From NCBI GenBank assembly GCA_963786195.1, contig CAWAYH010000006.1, forward strand, positions 868,001 through 932,000: 64,000 nucleotides of DNA, written 5' to 3'. Source of the DNA: CAWAYH01 sp963786195 (GTDB taxonomy: Bacteria > Acidobacteriota > Vicinamibacteria > Vicinamibacterales > 2-12-FULL-66-21). Shown in pieces: positions 57,013 through 64,000 of this stretch (the first letter of the stretch is position 1; each line of letters begins with the position of its first letter). The position numbers were made by a program, and so were the translations under genes. The notes beneath the pieces are model-generated. The model saw only the letters and a program-made list of their open reading frames with translations. It was not told the origin of the DNA and searched no databases.

Positions 57013-58014
57013 ATGCCCCACACGATCACACTCATCCCCGGCGACGGGATCGGACCCGAAGTCACCGAAGCCGTCGTCAGGATCCTGCACGCTGCCGGAC
57101 TGGACATCCAGTGGGAGCGGCACGACGCCGGCGTGACCGCGTTCAATCGGTTCAACCAGTCGCTGCCGGGCGAGCTGCTCGAATCGATCCGGCGCAACAA
57201 GGTCGCGCTCAAGGGACCGGTGACGACGCCCATCGCCGAAGGGTTCACCAGCGTGAACGTCGGCCTCCGCAAGACGCTGGATCTGTTTGCCAACCTGCGG
57301 CCCGTGCGAAACCTCCCGGGCGTGAACAGCCGGTTTCAGAACGTCGACATGATCATCGTCCGCGAGAACACCGAAGACCTCTACTCCGGTCTGGAGCACG
57401 AGGTCGTGCCCGGCGTCGTCGAAAGCCTGAAGATCATCACGGAGCGGGCGTCGACGCGCATCGCCCGGTTCGCGTTCGACTACGCGCGCGCGAACGGCCG
57501 CAAGCGCGTGACGGCGATCCACAAAGCGAACATCATGAAGCTCGGCGACGGGCTCTTCCTGACGAGCACGCGCGCGGTGGCGCGCGAATACCCCGATATC
57601 ACCTACGACGAGCGGATCGTCGATGCGGCGTGCATGGCGCTCGTCATGACGCCGGAGAAGTTCGACGTCCTGCTGCTGCCGAACCTGTACGGCGACATCG
57701 TCTCGGATCTCTCCGCGGGCCTCGTGGGCGGCCTGGGCGTCGTCCCGGGCGCCAACCTCGGGATTGATTGCGCGGTGTTCGAAGCGGTCCACGGCAGCGC
57801 GCCCGACATCGCGAACAAGAATCTCGCCAATCCCACCGCCCTGCTGCTTTCGGGCCTGATGATGCTCGACCACATCGGCGAGCGGCAGGCAAGCGCGCGC
57901 ATCCGGGCCGCGCTGGACAAGATCCTGTCGGAGGGCCGCGTGCGCACGCGCGATCTCGGCGGTGAGGCGTCGACGACGGAGTTCACGGACGCGATCTGTG
58001 CGGGGCTGAAATAG
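57013..58014 (+). CDS. Isocitrate dehydrogenase (NAD-type beta-decarboxylating dehydrogenase family)
   Basis: 333 residues, intact. ITLIPGDGIGPEVT, LRKTLDLFANLRPVRNLPGV, IIVRENTEDLYSGLEHEV, VTAIHKANIMKLGDGLF and LLPNLYGDIVSDLSAGLVGG are the family signatures. The NLYGDIVSDLS and LYSGLEH context favours isocitrate over isopropylmalate. The reaction is oxidative decarboxylation to 2-oxoglutarate in the citric acid cycle. Homoisocitrate or isopropylmalate dehydrogenase are less likely alternatives. Confidence 0.9.
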   Translation: MPHTITLIPGDGIGPEVTEAVVRILHAAGLDIQWERHDAGVTAFNRFNQSLPGELLESIRRNKVALKGPVTTPIAEGFTSVNVGLRKTLDLFANLRPVRNLPGVNSRFQNVDMIIVRENTEDLYSGLEHEVVPGVVESLKIITERASTRIARFAFDYARANGRKRVTAIHKANIMKLGDGLFLTSTRAVAREYPDITYDERIVDAACMALVMTPEKFDVLLLPNLYGDIVSDLSAGLVGGLGVVPGANLGIDCAVFEAVHGSAPDIANKNLANPTALLLSGLMMLDHIGERQASARIRAALDKILSEGRVRTRDLGGEASTTEFTDAICAGLK

Positions 58015-58136
58015 AAGCTGTCTAAGGCGCGAGCGAGCATGGCGAGCGAGCCACGCGAACGGAGCGCGCCGGCAAGCGGCGCGCGAGAGAGCGTGTAAGG
58101 GAGTCCGAGGGGCGAAGCCCCTCGGATAAGACTAGA
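58013..58136. repeat. Second copy of the dispersed element, with terminator-like hairpin
   Basis: Shares with 8022-8305 the ordered blocks GAAGCTGTCT, GCGAGCATGGCGAGCGAG-like, CGAGCCACGCGA, GGAGCGCGCCGG, GAGAGCGTGT and the stem-loop CCGAGGGGC-GAA-GCCCCTCGG (58107-58127). It directly follows the isocitrate dehydrogenase stop. The 9-bp GC stem might help terminate that transcript although no T-run follows. Confidence 0.6.
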
Positions 58137-58181
58137 AGAACTGTCGTACGGAACCCCGCGCGGATGATATAGTTACGGCCC

Positions 58182-59315
58182 GTGATGCTCGACGACATCA
58201 CCCAGGCAGTGCTGGCTCGGGAAGATGTGGCGCGCTACCTGCGCGGCGGACATGGCCAGTCGGAGCTGGACGCTCGGGAGCGCATCCACGCGTATCTCGA
58301 CGAGTTGCGCACGACGCAGCGGTATCCCATCTATCGTGCGCTGAAGCATCCCCTCTATCCGATTCTGCGCAAGATCGATCGCATCGAAGAGCACGTGAGC
58401 ATCGCCCAGGACGCGACGCGCCGCGGCCGGACGATCTACATTTCGAACCACAAGAGTCACCTCGACTACCTCGTCGAGCCGCTGGTGATCGACGACAACG
58501 GGATCAGGCCGCCCGTCATCGCCGCGGGGATCAATCTGTTCGGCGGACCGCTCGGCCTCATCCACCGTCACGTCACGGGGGCCATTCCGATCCGCCGCAA
58601 CACCAAGGACCCGGCGTATCTCGTCACGCTCAAAGCCTACGTCGCCGAATTGCTTCAGCGGCACGATCTGCTCTTCTACATCGAAGGGGGCCGCAGCTAC
58701 ACGGGCGAGCTCAAGTCGCCGAAGACGGGGCTGCTGCACGCGACCATGCAGGCCGGCGCGAACACATCGATCGTCCCGCTCGCAGTGGCGTACGATCTCG
58801 TGCTCGAGGATCACATCCTGGCGCACCAGGGACCGAAGCGACGGCAGCGGCCGTTCGCCCGGGAAGTTGCCGAGATGGTGCGGTACGCCGTCGGCTATCA
58901 GTCGCGCGCGTTCGTCACGTTCGGCGCCCCGATTTCCCTCGACGGGTGCGATCCGGAGTCGCGACGCGACATCATGATGCTCGCGCACCGGATTCGCGAC
59001 GCCATCGGACGGCTCTACAAGGTCCTCCCGACCGCCGTCGTCGCCGCCGCGATGCGCCCGTCGATCACGCGCCGCGAGCTCGAATCGAGGGCGGACGCGC
59101 TGCTCGAATCGCTGCGGGCGGCCGGCGCGAATCTCGGAGTGGAGGACGGCCGCCAGGCCGTCGCCGTTGGCGTGGAGCCGCTGGCCTCGCGCAACATCAT
59201 CTTCGTCGAGCGCGGTGGACGCTACCGCGTGCGCGAGCGGACCGTGCTGCGCTACTACGCGCGGACCCTCCAGCACCTGCTCCCCGGCTCCCGCCGAACG
59301 CCCCGCACGCACTGA
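58182..59315 (+). CDS. Glycerol-3-phosphate acyltransferase-like (PlsB/LPLAT family)
   Basis: 377 residues, intact. The acyltransferase motifs are in order: NHKSHLDYL (HX4D), INLFGGPLGLIHRHVTGAIP with the basic substrate loop RRNTKDP, LLFYIEGGRSYTGELKSPKT and SIVPLAVAYD. These place it with PlsB/GPAT rather than PlsC. It should transfer an acyl group to glycerol-3-phosphate or a related acceptor at the membrane. It is shorter than E. coli PlsB. TATAGT lies eight bases before the GTG, suggesting a leaderless start. Overlaps the next gene (TGATG). Confidence 0.82.
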   Translation: MMLDDITQAVLAREDVARYLRGGHGQSELDARERIHAYLDELRTTQRYPIYRALKHPLYPILRKIDRIEEHVSIAQDATRRGRTIYISNHKSHLDYLVEPLVIDDNGIRPPVIAAGINLFGGPLGLIHRHVTGAIPIRRNTKDPAYLVTLKAYVAELLQRHDLLFYIEGGRSYTGELKSPKTGLLHATMQAGANTSIVPLAVAYDLVLEDHILAHQGPKRRQRPFAREVAEMVRYAVGYQSRAFVTFGAPISLDGCDPESRRDIMMLAHRIRDAIGRLYKVLPTAVVAAAMRPSITRRELESRADALLESLRAAGANLGVEDGRQAVAVGVEPLASRNIIFVERGGRYRVRERTVLRYYARTLQHLLPGSRRTPRTH

Positions 59316-60250
59316 TGATCGACCGCGTGTCGAGGGGGACTTTTCACCTGCTCGCCCGCAGTCAGTCACTCGAACGCCTCGCCTCACGCTACGGCATGCG
59401 GCAGCCGCACAGCTTTGCCAGACGCTTCGTCGCGGGCGAGACCGTCGAGGAAGCGATCGACGCCGCGCGCGCAATCGAGACGGCCGGCATGACGGCGACG
59501 CTGGATTACCTCGGCGAGTCAGTCGCGACGATGGCCGAAGCCGCGCAGGCGACGCGCGAGTACCTCGACGTCATCGAACGCGTTGCCGCGGCAGGAATCG
59601 ACCGCAATATCTCGCTGAAGCTCACGCAGCTCGGCCTGATGGTCGATCGCGCGACCGCCGTAGACAACCTGCGCCGGATCCTGGATGCGGCCGGAGCGCA
59701 TGGCTTCTTCGTGCGCATCGACATGGAGGACTCGTCGATCACCCAGGTGACCCTCGACATCTTCGAGACGATTTGGCAACAGGGCTACAGAAACGCCGGG
59801 GCAGTCCTGCAGTCGTACCTGCCCAGAAGCGCAGACGATGCCACGCGTCTGAGCCGGCTCGGGGCTCGCATCAGGCTGGTCAAGGGCGCGTACAACGAGC
59901 CGAAGTCCGTCGCGTATCAAAGCAAGACGGACGTCGACAGGGCATTCGTCGCGATCATGCGGATCCTCCTCACGAGCAACCCGCGGCCGGCCATTGCCAC
60001 CCACGATCCCGCCATGATCGCGGCGACCCGCGAATTCGCGGGCAGCCAGGGCATCGGCCCCGACCGCTTCGAGTTCCAGCTACTGTACGGCATCCGCCGC
60101 GACCTCCAGGCCCGCCTCACCCATGAGGGATACCAGGTCCGGGTGTACATCCCCTTTGGACGCCAGTGGTTCTCGTATTTCATGCGGCGGCTTGGAGAAC
60201 GTCCCGCTAACTTTGGATTTGTCCTGAAAAGTCTGCTCAGGGAGAGATAA
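59315..60250 (+). CDS. Proline dehydrogenase
   Basis: 311 residues, intact; ATG 59315 shares one base with the upstream stop. Family motifs appear in order: ISLKLTQLG, VRIDMEDSSITQ, YRNAGAVLQSYLPRS, RIRLVKGAYNEPK, AIATHDPAM, EFQLLYGIR, VRVYIPFG and YFMRRLGERPAN. The enzyme oxidises proline to pyrroline-5-carboxylate using FAD. It is the monofunctional form; no P5C dehydrogenase is in the window. Confidence 0.92.
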   Translation: MIDRVSRGTFHLLARSQSLERLASRYGMRQPHSFARRFVAGETVEEAIDAARAIETAGMTATLDYLGESVATMAEAAQATREYLDVIERVAAAGIDRNISLKLTQLGLMVDRATAVDNLRRILDAAGAHGFFVRIDMEDSSITQVTLDIFETIWQQGYRNAGAVLQSYLPRSADDATRLSRLGARIRLVKGAYNEPKSVAYQSKTDVDRAFVAIMRILLTSNPRPAIATHDPAMIAATREFAGSQGIGPDRFEFQLLYGIRRDLQARLTHEGYQVRVYIPFGRQWFSYFMRRLGERPANFGFVLKSLLRER

Positions 60251-60522
60251 AGGGTCGCATCCACGGCGAGCATTGTCAGAGCGCGCAGGGTGTGTATTCA
60301 GTGGCCTCAGACAGGGTTACGGCCTTCCGGAGCCACGACACGGCGCGGCCATGACAGCTATGTTATTCCCGGGCTAACCGCTTGATGCAATGAAGGATCG
60401 GGGGCAAAACGGCCCCGTGGCATAGCGATTGATACTAGACAGGTCGCGAGCGCGCGGAAACGGCCGAATGAGGACCGGCGTCCTAGGACTAGGGCAACCG
60501 GAGGGAACCGAGGAGACGCCCC
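60251..60522. promoter_or_regulatory. Leader region of the zinc-ribbon gene
   Basis: Holds a GGGGC-AAAACG-GCCCC hairpin near 60401-60416 and, just after, TGGCATAGCGATTGATA, which loosely resembles a sigma-54 -24/-12 element (GG, ten bases, then GA instead of GC). The following gene has a good GAGGAG ribosome site. The promoter call is weak. Confidence 0.25.
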
Positions 60523-60823
60523 ATGGTGACCAATTATCCCCAGCAACTTGCGACGACAGCTGAGGTTACGCAGAACGAGCAACCGCAGGCGGGTCTGATG
60601 GCCAGAATGGCTACCCGTCTCGGGCAGGTTTACTGTGGCCTTCACGGCCACGATTCGGTCCTGCATTTCGAGGGCAGCCGCGTGATGATGCGGTGCACGT
60701 CGTGCGGCCACGACACACCGGGTTGGGAAATCACCGGTCGCGCCCCGCGCCTGCGTGTACGAGGGCGATGCGCGCCGGCACACGATGTCGAAGCCACGGC
60801 TCGTGATCCGCAAGAGCGCCTGA
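60523..60823 (+). CDS. Small zinc-ribbon protein (one apparent frameshift)
   Basis: About 100 residues, ATG 60523 with GAGGAG nine bases upstream. The central VYCGLHGHDSVLHFEGSRVM and RCTSCGHDTPGWEI carry two Cys pairs that could bind one zinc ion. One shift near 60755 leads to EGDARRHTMSKPRLVIRKSA and TGA 60821-60823; without it the frame runs into low-complexity Arg/Pro. Small proteins of this type recur in this group and have no assigned role. Confidence 0.55.
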
Positions 60824-60910
60824 AGGCGGCTCTCTCACCTCTGAGGCAGCTGGCGATCGAGGCTGCGGCGACCGTCGCCGATCACTCGATCGCCCGATCG
60901 CCCGTCGGTT

Positions 60911-62047
60911 TCAACACCAATCCAACGCCAGACGCGCCAGCGCGTCCCGGCACGCGATCACGTCGTCGACGGTGACGTACTCTTCGGTGCTGTGCAGGCC
61001 GGCGCCGCCCGGACCGAACAGCACCGAAGGAAGGCCCGCGCCGGCCAGAATCGCGGCGTCCGTCCAGAAACTCATTCCGACCGTTTCGGCCGGGCGCGAT
61101 GTGCTTGCCGTCGCGTGAGCGAGCGCGCGCGGCAACTCGTGCGCCGCTGACAGCTCGTACGGCGGGCGGGTGAACGTGAGTCTCGCGTCCGACTCGAATT
61201 CCGGATCTTCGCGCCGGAGCGCGTCGAGGATCTCGAGGATCTCGTTGCGGACGCGGTCCTCGCTCTCGCCGACAATCGTGCGGCGCTCCATCTGGAGCTG
61301 ACAGCGATCGGGGTACGAGCTGATCTCCCGGCCGCCGGCGACGATCGACGCGTGAAGCGACGCCGTGCCCATCACGGGATGCGGGGTTCGCCCCTGCAGC
61401 TCGCGGTCCAGCGCTTCCAGCCGCGTCAGGACGCGGCCCATGCGCATGATCGCGTCGCGCCCCTCTTTCGGGCGGCTGCCGTGCGCCGCGCGGCCGCGTG
61501 TTTCGATCTCGAACCAGGCGAACCCCTTGTGTCCGACGCCGATCTGCAGATCCGTGGGTTCGGTGACGACCGCGGCGTCCGCGCTCCATTTCGTGACGAG
61601 CGCATCGGCGCCAATGCTCGCGTACTCCTCATCGACAACAGCTGCCACGATGAGACGGCCGCGCGTGAAGCCGCGCTCGGCCGCGACGCGCGCCGCATCG
61701 ATCATCGCGGCGACGCCGCCCTTCATGTCCTGCGACCCGCGCCCGTACAAGCGGCCCGATCGGATGGCGGGATCGAATGGCGCCGACATCCCTTCGACGC
61801 CGACGGTGTCGATGTGACCGCAGAACATCAGCGACCGTCCCGCTTCGCGGCCCTCGAGCACGCCGATCACGTTTGGGCGCCCGGAGGCGACTTCCTGCAC
61901 GTGAACGTCGAGCCCGATGCGTCGCAGGTGTTCGCCGATGGCCGAGGCAATCCGCGACTCCCCCGCCGCGCCCGGCACGAGCGACGGGTTGACCGAATCG
62001 ATGGCGACGAGATCGCGAAGAAGAGAAATCGCGGGGTCGTGGCTCAT
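60911..62047 (-). CDS. M20 family metallopeptidase (ArgE/DapE/CPG2 type)
   Basis: About 378 residues from ATG 62047 (MSHDPAISLLRDLV). Zinc ligands and catalytic residues appear in FCGHIDTV (His, Asp), YGRGSQDMKGG (bridging Asp), VVDEEYAS (catalytic Glu then metal Glu), VTEPTDLQIGVGHKG and GLHSTEEYV near the end. A dimerisation domain with RGRAAHGSRPKEGRDAI lies between. The family removes acyl or peptide groups from amino-acid derivatives. Substrate unclear; succinyl-diaminopimelate, acetylornithine and dipeptides are all possible. Confidence 0.88.
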   Translation of the reverse strand: MSHDPAISLLRDLVAIDSVNPSLVPGAAGESRIASAIGEHLRRIGLDVHVQEVASGRPNVIGVLEGREAGRSLMFCGHIDTVGVEGMSAPFDPAIRSGRLYGRGSQDMKGGVAAMIDAARVAAERGFTRGRLIVAAVVDEEYASIGADALVTKWSADAAVVTEPTDLQIGVGHKGFAWFEIETRGRAAHGSRPKEGRDAIMRMGRVLTRLEALDRELQGRTPHPVMGTASLHASIVAGGREISSYPDRCQLQMERRTIVGESEDRVRNEILEILDALRREDPEFESDARLTFTRPPYELSAAHELPRALAHATASTSRPAETVGMSFWTDAAILAGAGLPSVLFGPGGAGLHSTEEYVTVDDVIACRDALARLALDWC

Positions 62048-62055
62048 GGCGGCAG

Positions 62056-62883
62056 GTGACACAGTATCATGCGAACGTGGATCTCACAGGCCGCGTCGCA
62101 GTCGTCACAGGCGCCTCGTCCGGCATCGGGCTCGCACTGGCCGAGCACTTCGCGCGCGAAGGCATCGCGGTCGTGCTTGGCGCGCGGCGAACGGACCGCC
62201 TCACGTCGGCGGTCGAGCGCATTCGCGCGGCAGGAGGACGAGCGGAGGCGGTAACGATGGACGTCACGGTCGAAGCCGACGTCGATCGGCTCGTCTCGCG
62301 CGCGGGAGAGGCGTTCGGCCGTCTCGACATCATGGTGTGCAACGCGGGATTCGGCTTTTACGGGAGCGTCGAGAACACTCCGCCGGACGTCATGCAGCGC
62401 ATGATGAACGTCAACTTCATGGGCACGTTCTACGGCGCGCGCGCGGCGCTCCCCGTCTTTCGCAAACAGGGACGCGGGCACCTCGTGCTCGTGTCATCCA
62501 TCGCCGGCAAGCGCGGCATCCCGGAGATGAGCGGATACTGCGCCACCAAAGCGGCCCAGGCCGGATTCTCGGAATCACTTCGAGCGGAGTTCGCGGGAAG
62601 CGACATCCACGTCAGCATCGTGTTTCCGATCTCGACGGACACCGAGTTCCGTGAGGCGATGGAGCGGGACTATCAGCGCTCGGTTTCGGGTCTCGGCCCC
62701 CGGCAGACGGTAGACGACGTGGCGCGCGCGGTCATCGATTGCCTGCGTCGCCCGAAGCCGGAGGTGTACCCGTACCTGCGTGCGCGAGCGCTGCCGATCC
62801 TCACCGCGCTGGCGCCAAAGTTCGCCGACGGCCTGGTGCGGAAGTACGGACGCCGTATCGAGCGCACTGCACCACGGAAATGA
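62056..62883 (+). CDS. Short-chain dehydrogenase/reductase
   Basis: 275 residues, intact. The Rossmann TGASSGIGLALAEHF, NAG (VCNAGFGFYGS), catalytic Ser in LVSSIAGKRG and YCATKAAQAG (YxxxK) are all present, i.e. a classical SDR. Substrate unknown. The GTG at 62056 is annotated; a GTG at 62077 (VDLTGRVAVVTG) fits the family better and has TATCAT six bases upstream, implying a leaderless message. Divergent from the M20 gene with almost no gap. Confidence 0.88.
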   Translation: MTQYHANVDLTGRVAVVTGASSGIGLALAEHFAREGIAVVLGARRTDRLTSAVERIRAAGGRAEAVTMDVTVEADVDRLVSRAGEAFGRLDIMVCNAGFGFYGSVENTPPDVMQRMMNVNFMGTFYGARAALPVFRKQGRGHLVLVSSIAGKRGIPEMSGYCATKAAQAGFSESLRAEFAGSDIHVSIVFPISTDTEFREAMERDYQRSVSGLGPRQTVDDVARAVIDCLRRPKPEVYPYLRARALPILTALAPKFADGLVRKYGRRIERTAPRK

Positions 62884-64000
62884 GCCTCGCCACCGCGACA
62901 CAGATCGCCGGGCTCGTCAGGACGCACGGAGGACGCGCGCTCGTCGTCGGCGGCTGGGTCCGCGATCGTTTGCTGGGCCGGCCCAGCAAGGACATCGACA
63001 TCGAGGTTTACGGCATTGCCGCCGACCGTCTGCGCCAGCTCCTCGAAGAGATCGGGCCGGTCAACACGGTTGGCGAGAGTTTCACCGTCTACAAGGTCGA
63101 GGACGTCGACGTCTCGCTGCCGCGGCGGGAGTCGAAGATCGGCCGCGGGCATCGCGCGTTCGCCGTCACCGGCGACCCGAACATGCTGCCGGAAGAGGCC
63201 GCACGCCGCAGAGACTTCACGATCAATTCCATCGCGTGGGACTTGATCACGGACGAGTACCTCGATCCGTACGGCGGACGGCAGGATCTCCACGACAAGA
63301 TCCTCCGCGTCGTCGATCCCTCGACATTTGCCGAGGACAGCCTGCGCGTGCTGCGCGGGATTCAGTTCGCCGCGCGGTTCGAGCTGGAGATGGATCCCGT
63401 CACCAAAGAGATCTGCCGGCGCATCCCGCTGGACGACCTGCCGGCAGAACGGATCGGGGGCGAGATCGAGAAGCTGTTGCTGCTGGCGAATCGGCCGTCG
63501 CGCGGGTTCGCGCTCGCGCTCGAGCTGGGCGTCATCGACCGGCTCTTCCCAGAGCTGAAGGCAACCGTCGGGTGCGCGCAGGAGCCCGAGTGGCATCCGG
63601 AGGGTGACGTCTGGGTGCACACGCTGATGGTGATCGACGAGGCGCGCACGCGGATCGACGGCCTCGAGCGTCCGCAGCAGATTGCCGTGATGCTGGGCGC
63701 GGTCTGCCACGATCTCGGAAAGCCGTCCACGACGCAGGTCGTCGACGGACGGATCCGATCGCTCGACCACGAACAGGCGGGCGTCGCGCCGACGCTCGCG
63801 CTGCTCGATCGGCTGAACGTCCAGACCATCGGCGGCTTCGACGTTCGGCAGCAGGTCGTCGGCCTGGTCGCACACCATCTGAAGCCGCTGGCCTTCGTCA
63901 AGTCGGCCACGCCGGTCGGCGACGGTGCGTACCGCCGCCTCGCGCTGAAAGCCGACCTCGAGCTGCTCGCGCGCCTTGCCGAAGCAGACTGTCTCGGACG
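62880..64000 (+). CDS. CCA-adding enzyme / tRNA nucleotidyltransferase, HD-type (3' end outside window)
   Basis: ATG 62880 overlaps the SDR stop (ATGA). The visible 373 codons hold the class II polymerase-beta fold: VVGGWVRDRLLGRPSKDIDI (GGxVRD and DxD), RRRDFTINSIAWD and DPYGGRQDLHDKILRVVDPS, then ERIGGEIEKLLL and an HD domain with VWVHTLMVIDEARTR and LGAVCHDLGKPSTTQ. The enzyme repairs or adds the 3' CCA of tRNAs; the HD domain gives phosphohydrolase activity in the E. coli enzyme. The C-terminus continues beyond 64000. Confidence 0.92.
   Translation, partial: MSLATATQIAGLVRTHGGRALVVGGWVRDRLLGRPSKDIDIEVYGIAADRLRQLLEEIGPVNTVGESFTVYKVEDVDVSLPRRESKIGRGHRAFAVTGDPNMLPEEAARRRDFTINSIAWDLITDEYLDPYGGRQDLHDKILRVVDPSTFAEDSLRVLRGIQFAARFELEMDPVTKEICRRIPLDDLPAERIGGEIEKLLLLANRPSRGFALALELGVIDRLFPELKATVGCAQEPEWHPEGDVWVHTLMVIDEARTRIDGLERPQQIAVMLGAVCHDLGKPSTTQVVDGRIRSLDHEQAGVAPTLALLDRLNVQTIGGFDVRQQVVGLVAHHLKPLAFVKSATPVGDGAYRRLALKADLELLARLAEADCLG

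Overview
This window is high-GC (estimated by eye at well over 60%), with densely packed genes, many 1-4 base start/stop overlaps and no rRNA, tRNA, CRISPR array or insertion sequence that I could recognise. The mix is what I would expect from an Acidobacteriota genome of the Vicinamibacteria kind: secreted subtilases with Trp-rich repeat tails, TPR-CHAT proteins, HEAT-repeat nucleotide-carrier-like transporters and a WD40/gamma-glutamyltransferase fusion. The taxon is inferred from gene content only. About 20 otherwise well-conserved genes are broken by single-base shifts, often several per gene and usually in G/C runs. The pieces join into full domains with catalytic residues intact, so I treat them as single genes with probable assembly indels, not pseudogenes, and give their whole span.

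Layout. 0-7.4 kb: end of an NlpC/P60 hydrolase, an HExxH protein, an M48 lipoprotein protease with mtgA, an aldolase (DapA family) plus aminotransferase pair, and two unknown genes in a lower-GC patch. 7.4-8.5 kb: small genes and a repeat-rich spacer. 8.5-18.3 kb: a subtilase with NIVWGT repeats flanked by two near-identical GNAT acetyltransferases, an Opp-like peptide importer (binding protein and two permeases, no ATPases), and a second subtilase ending in 16 tandem AWTDSI-type hexapeptides. 18.3-23.7 kb: an eight-codon ORF (MRVIVWTD) with a strong ribosome site, a hairpin, a membrane HD-GYP/GAF/degenerate-GGDEF protein, and a TPR regulator fused to a sigma-54 activator. 23.7-30.8 kb: two large TPR-CHAT caspase-like proteins.

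30.8-43 kb: DinB-like protein, a diaminopentanoate-dehydrogenase-like oxidoreductase, M1 metallopeptidase, membrane protein, NAD synthetase, and a divergent pair of transporter-HEAT proteins, one with cyclic-nucleotide-binding-like domains. 43-49.5 kb: a small zinc protein, two SPFH proteins, a MerR regulator overlapping a VIT-vWA protein, and an alcohol dehydrogenase with a small membrane protein. 49.5-64 kb: WD40-gamma-glutamyltransferase, transketolase, DUF255 thioredoxin-like protein, DUF4149-like membrane protein, free-methionine-sulfoxide-reductase-like GAF protein, isocitrate dehydrogenase, a PlsB-type acyltransferase with proline dehydrogenase, a zinc-ribbon protein, M20 peptidase, SDR and the start of a CCA-adding enzyme.

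The most interesting stretch is 8.5-23.7 kb. It holds secreted subtilases carrying repeated short peptides, a micro-ORF with the same core motif, a peptide importer, and a cytoplasmic TPR regulator. These are the kinds of parts used by peptide-pheromone circuits (RRNPP type), though the arrangement is unfamiliar and the function here is a hypothesis.
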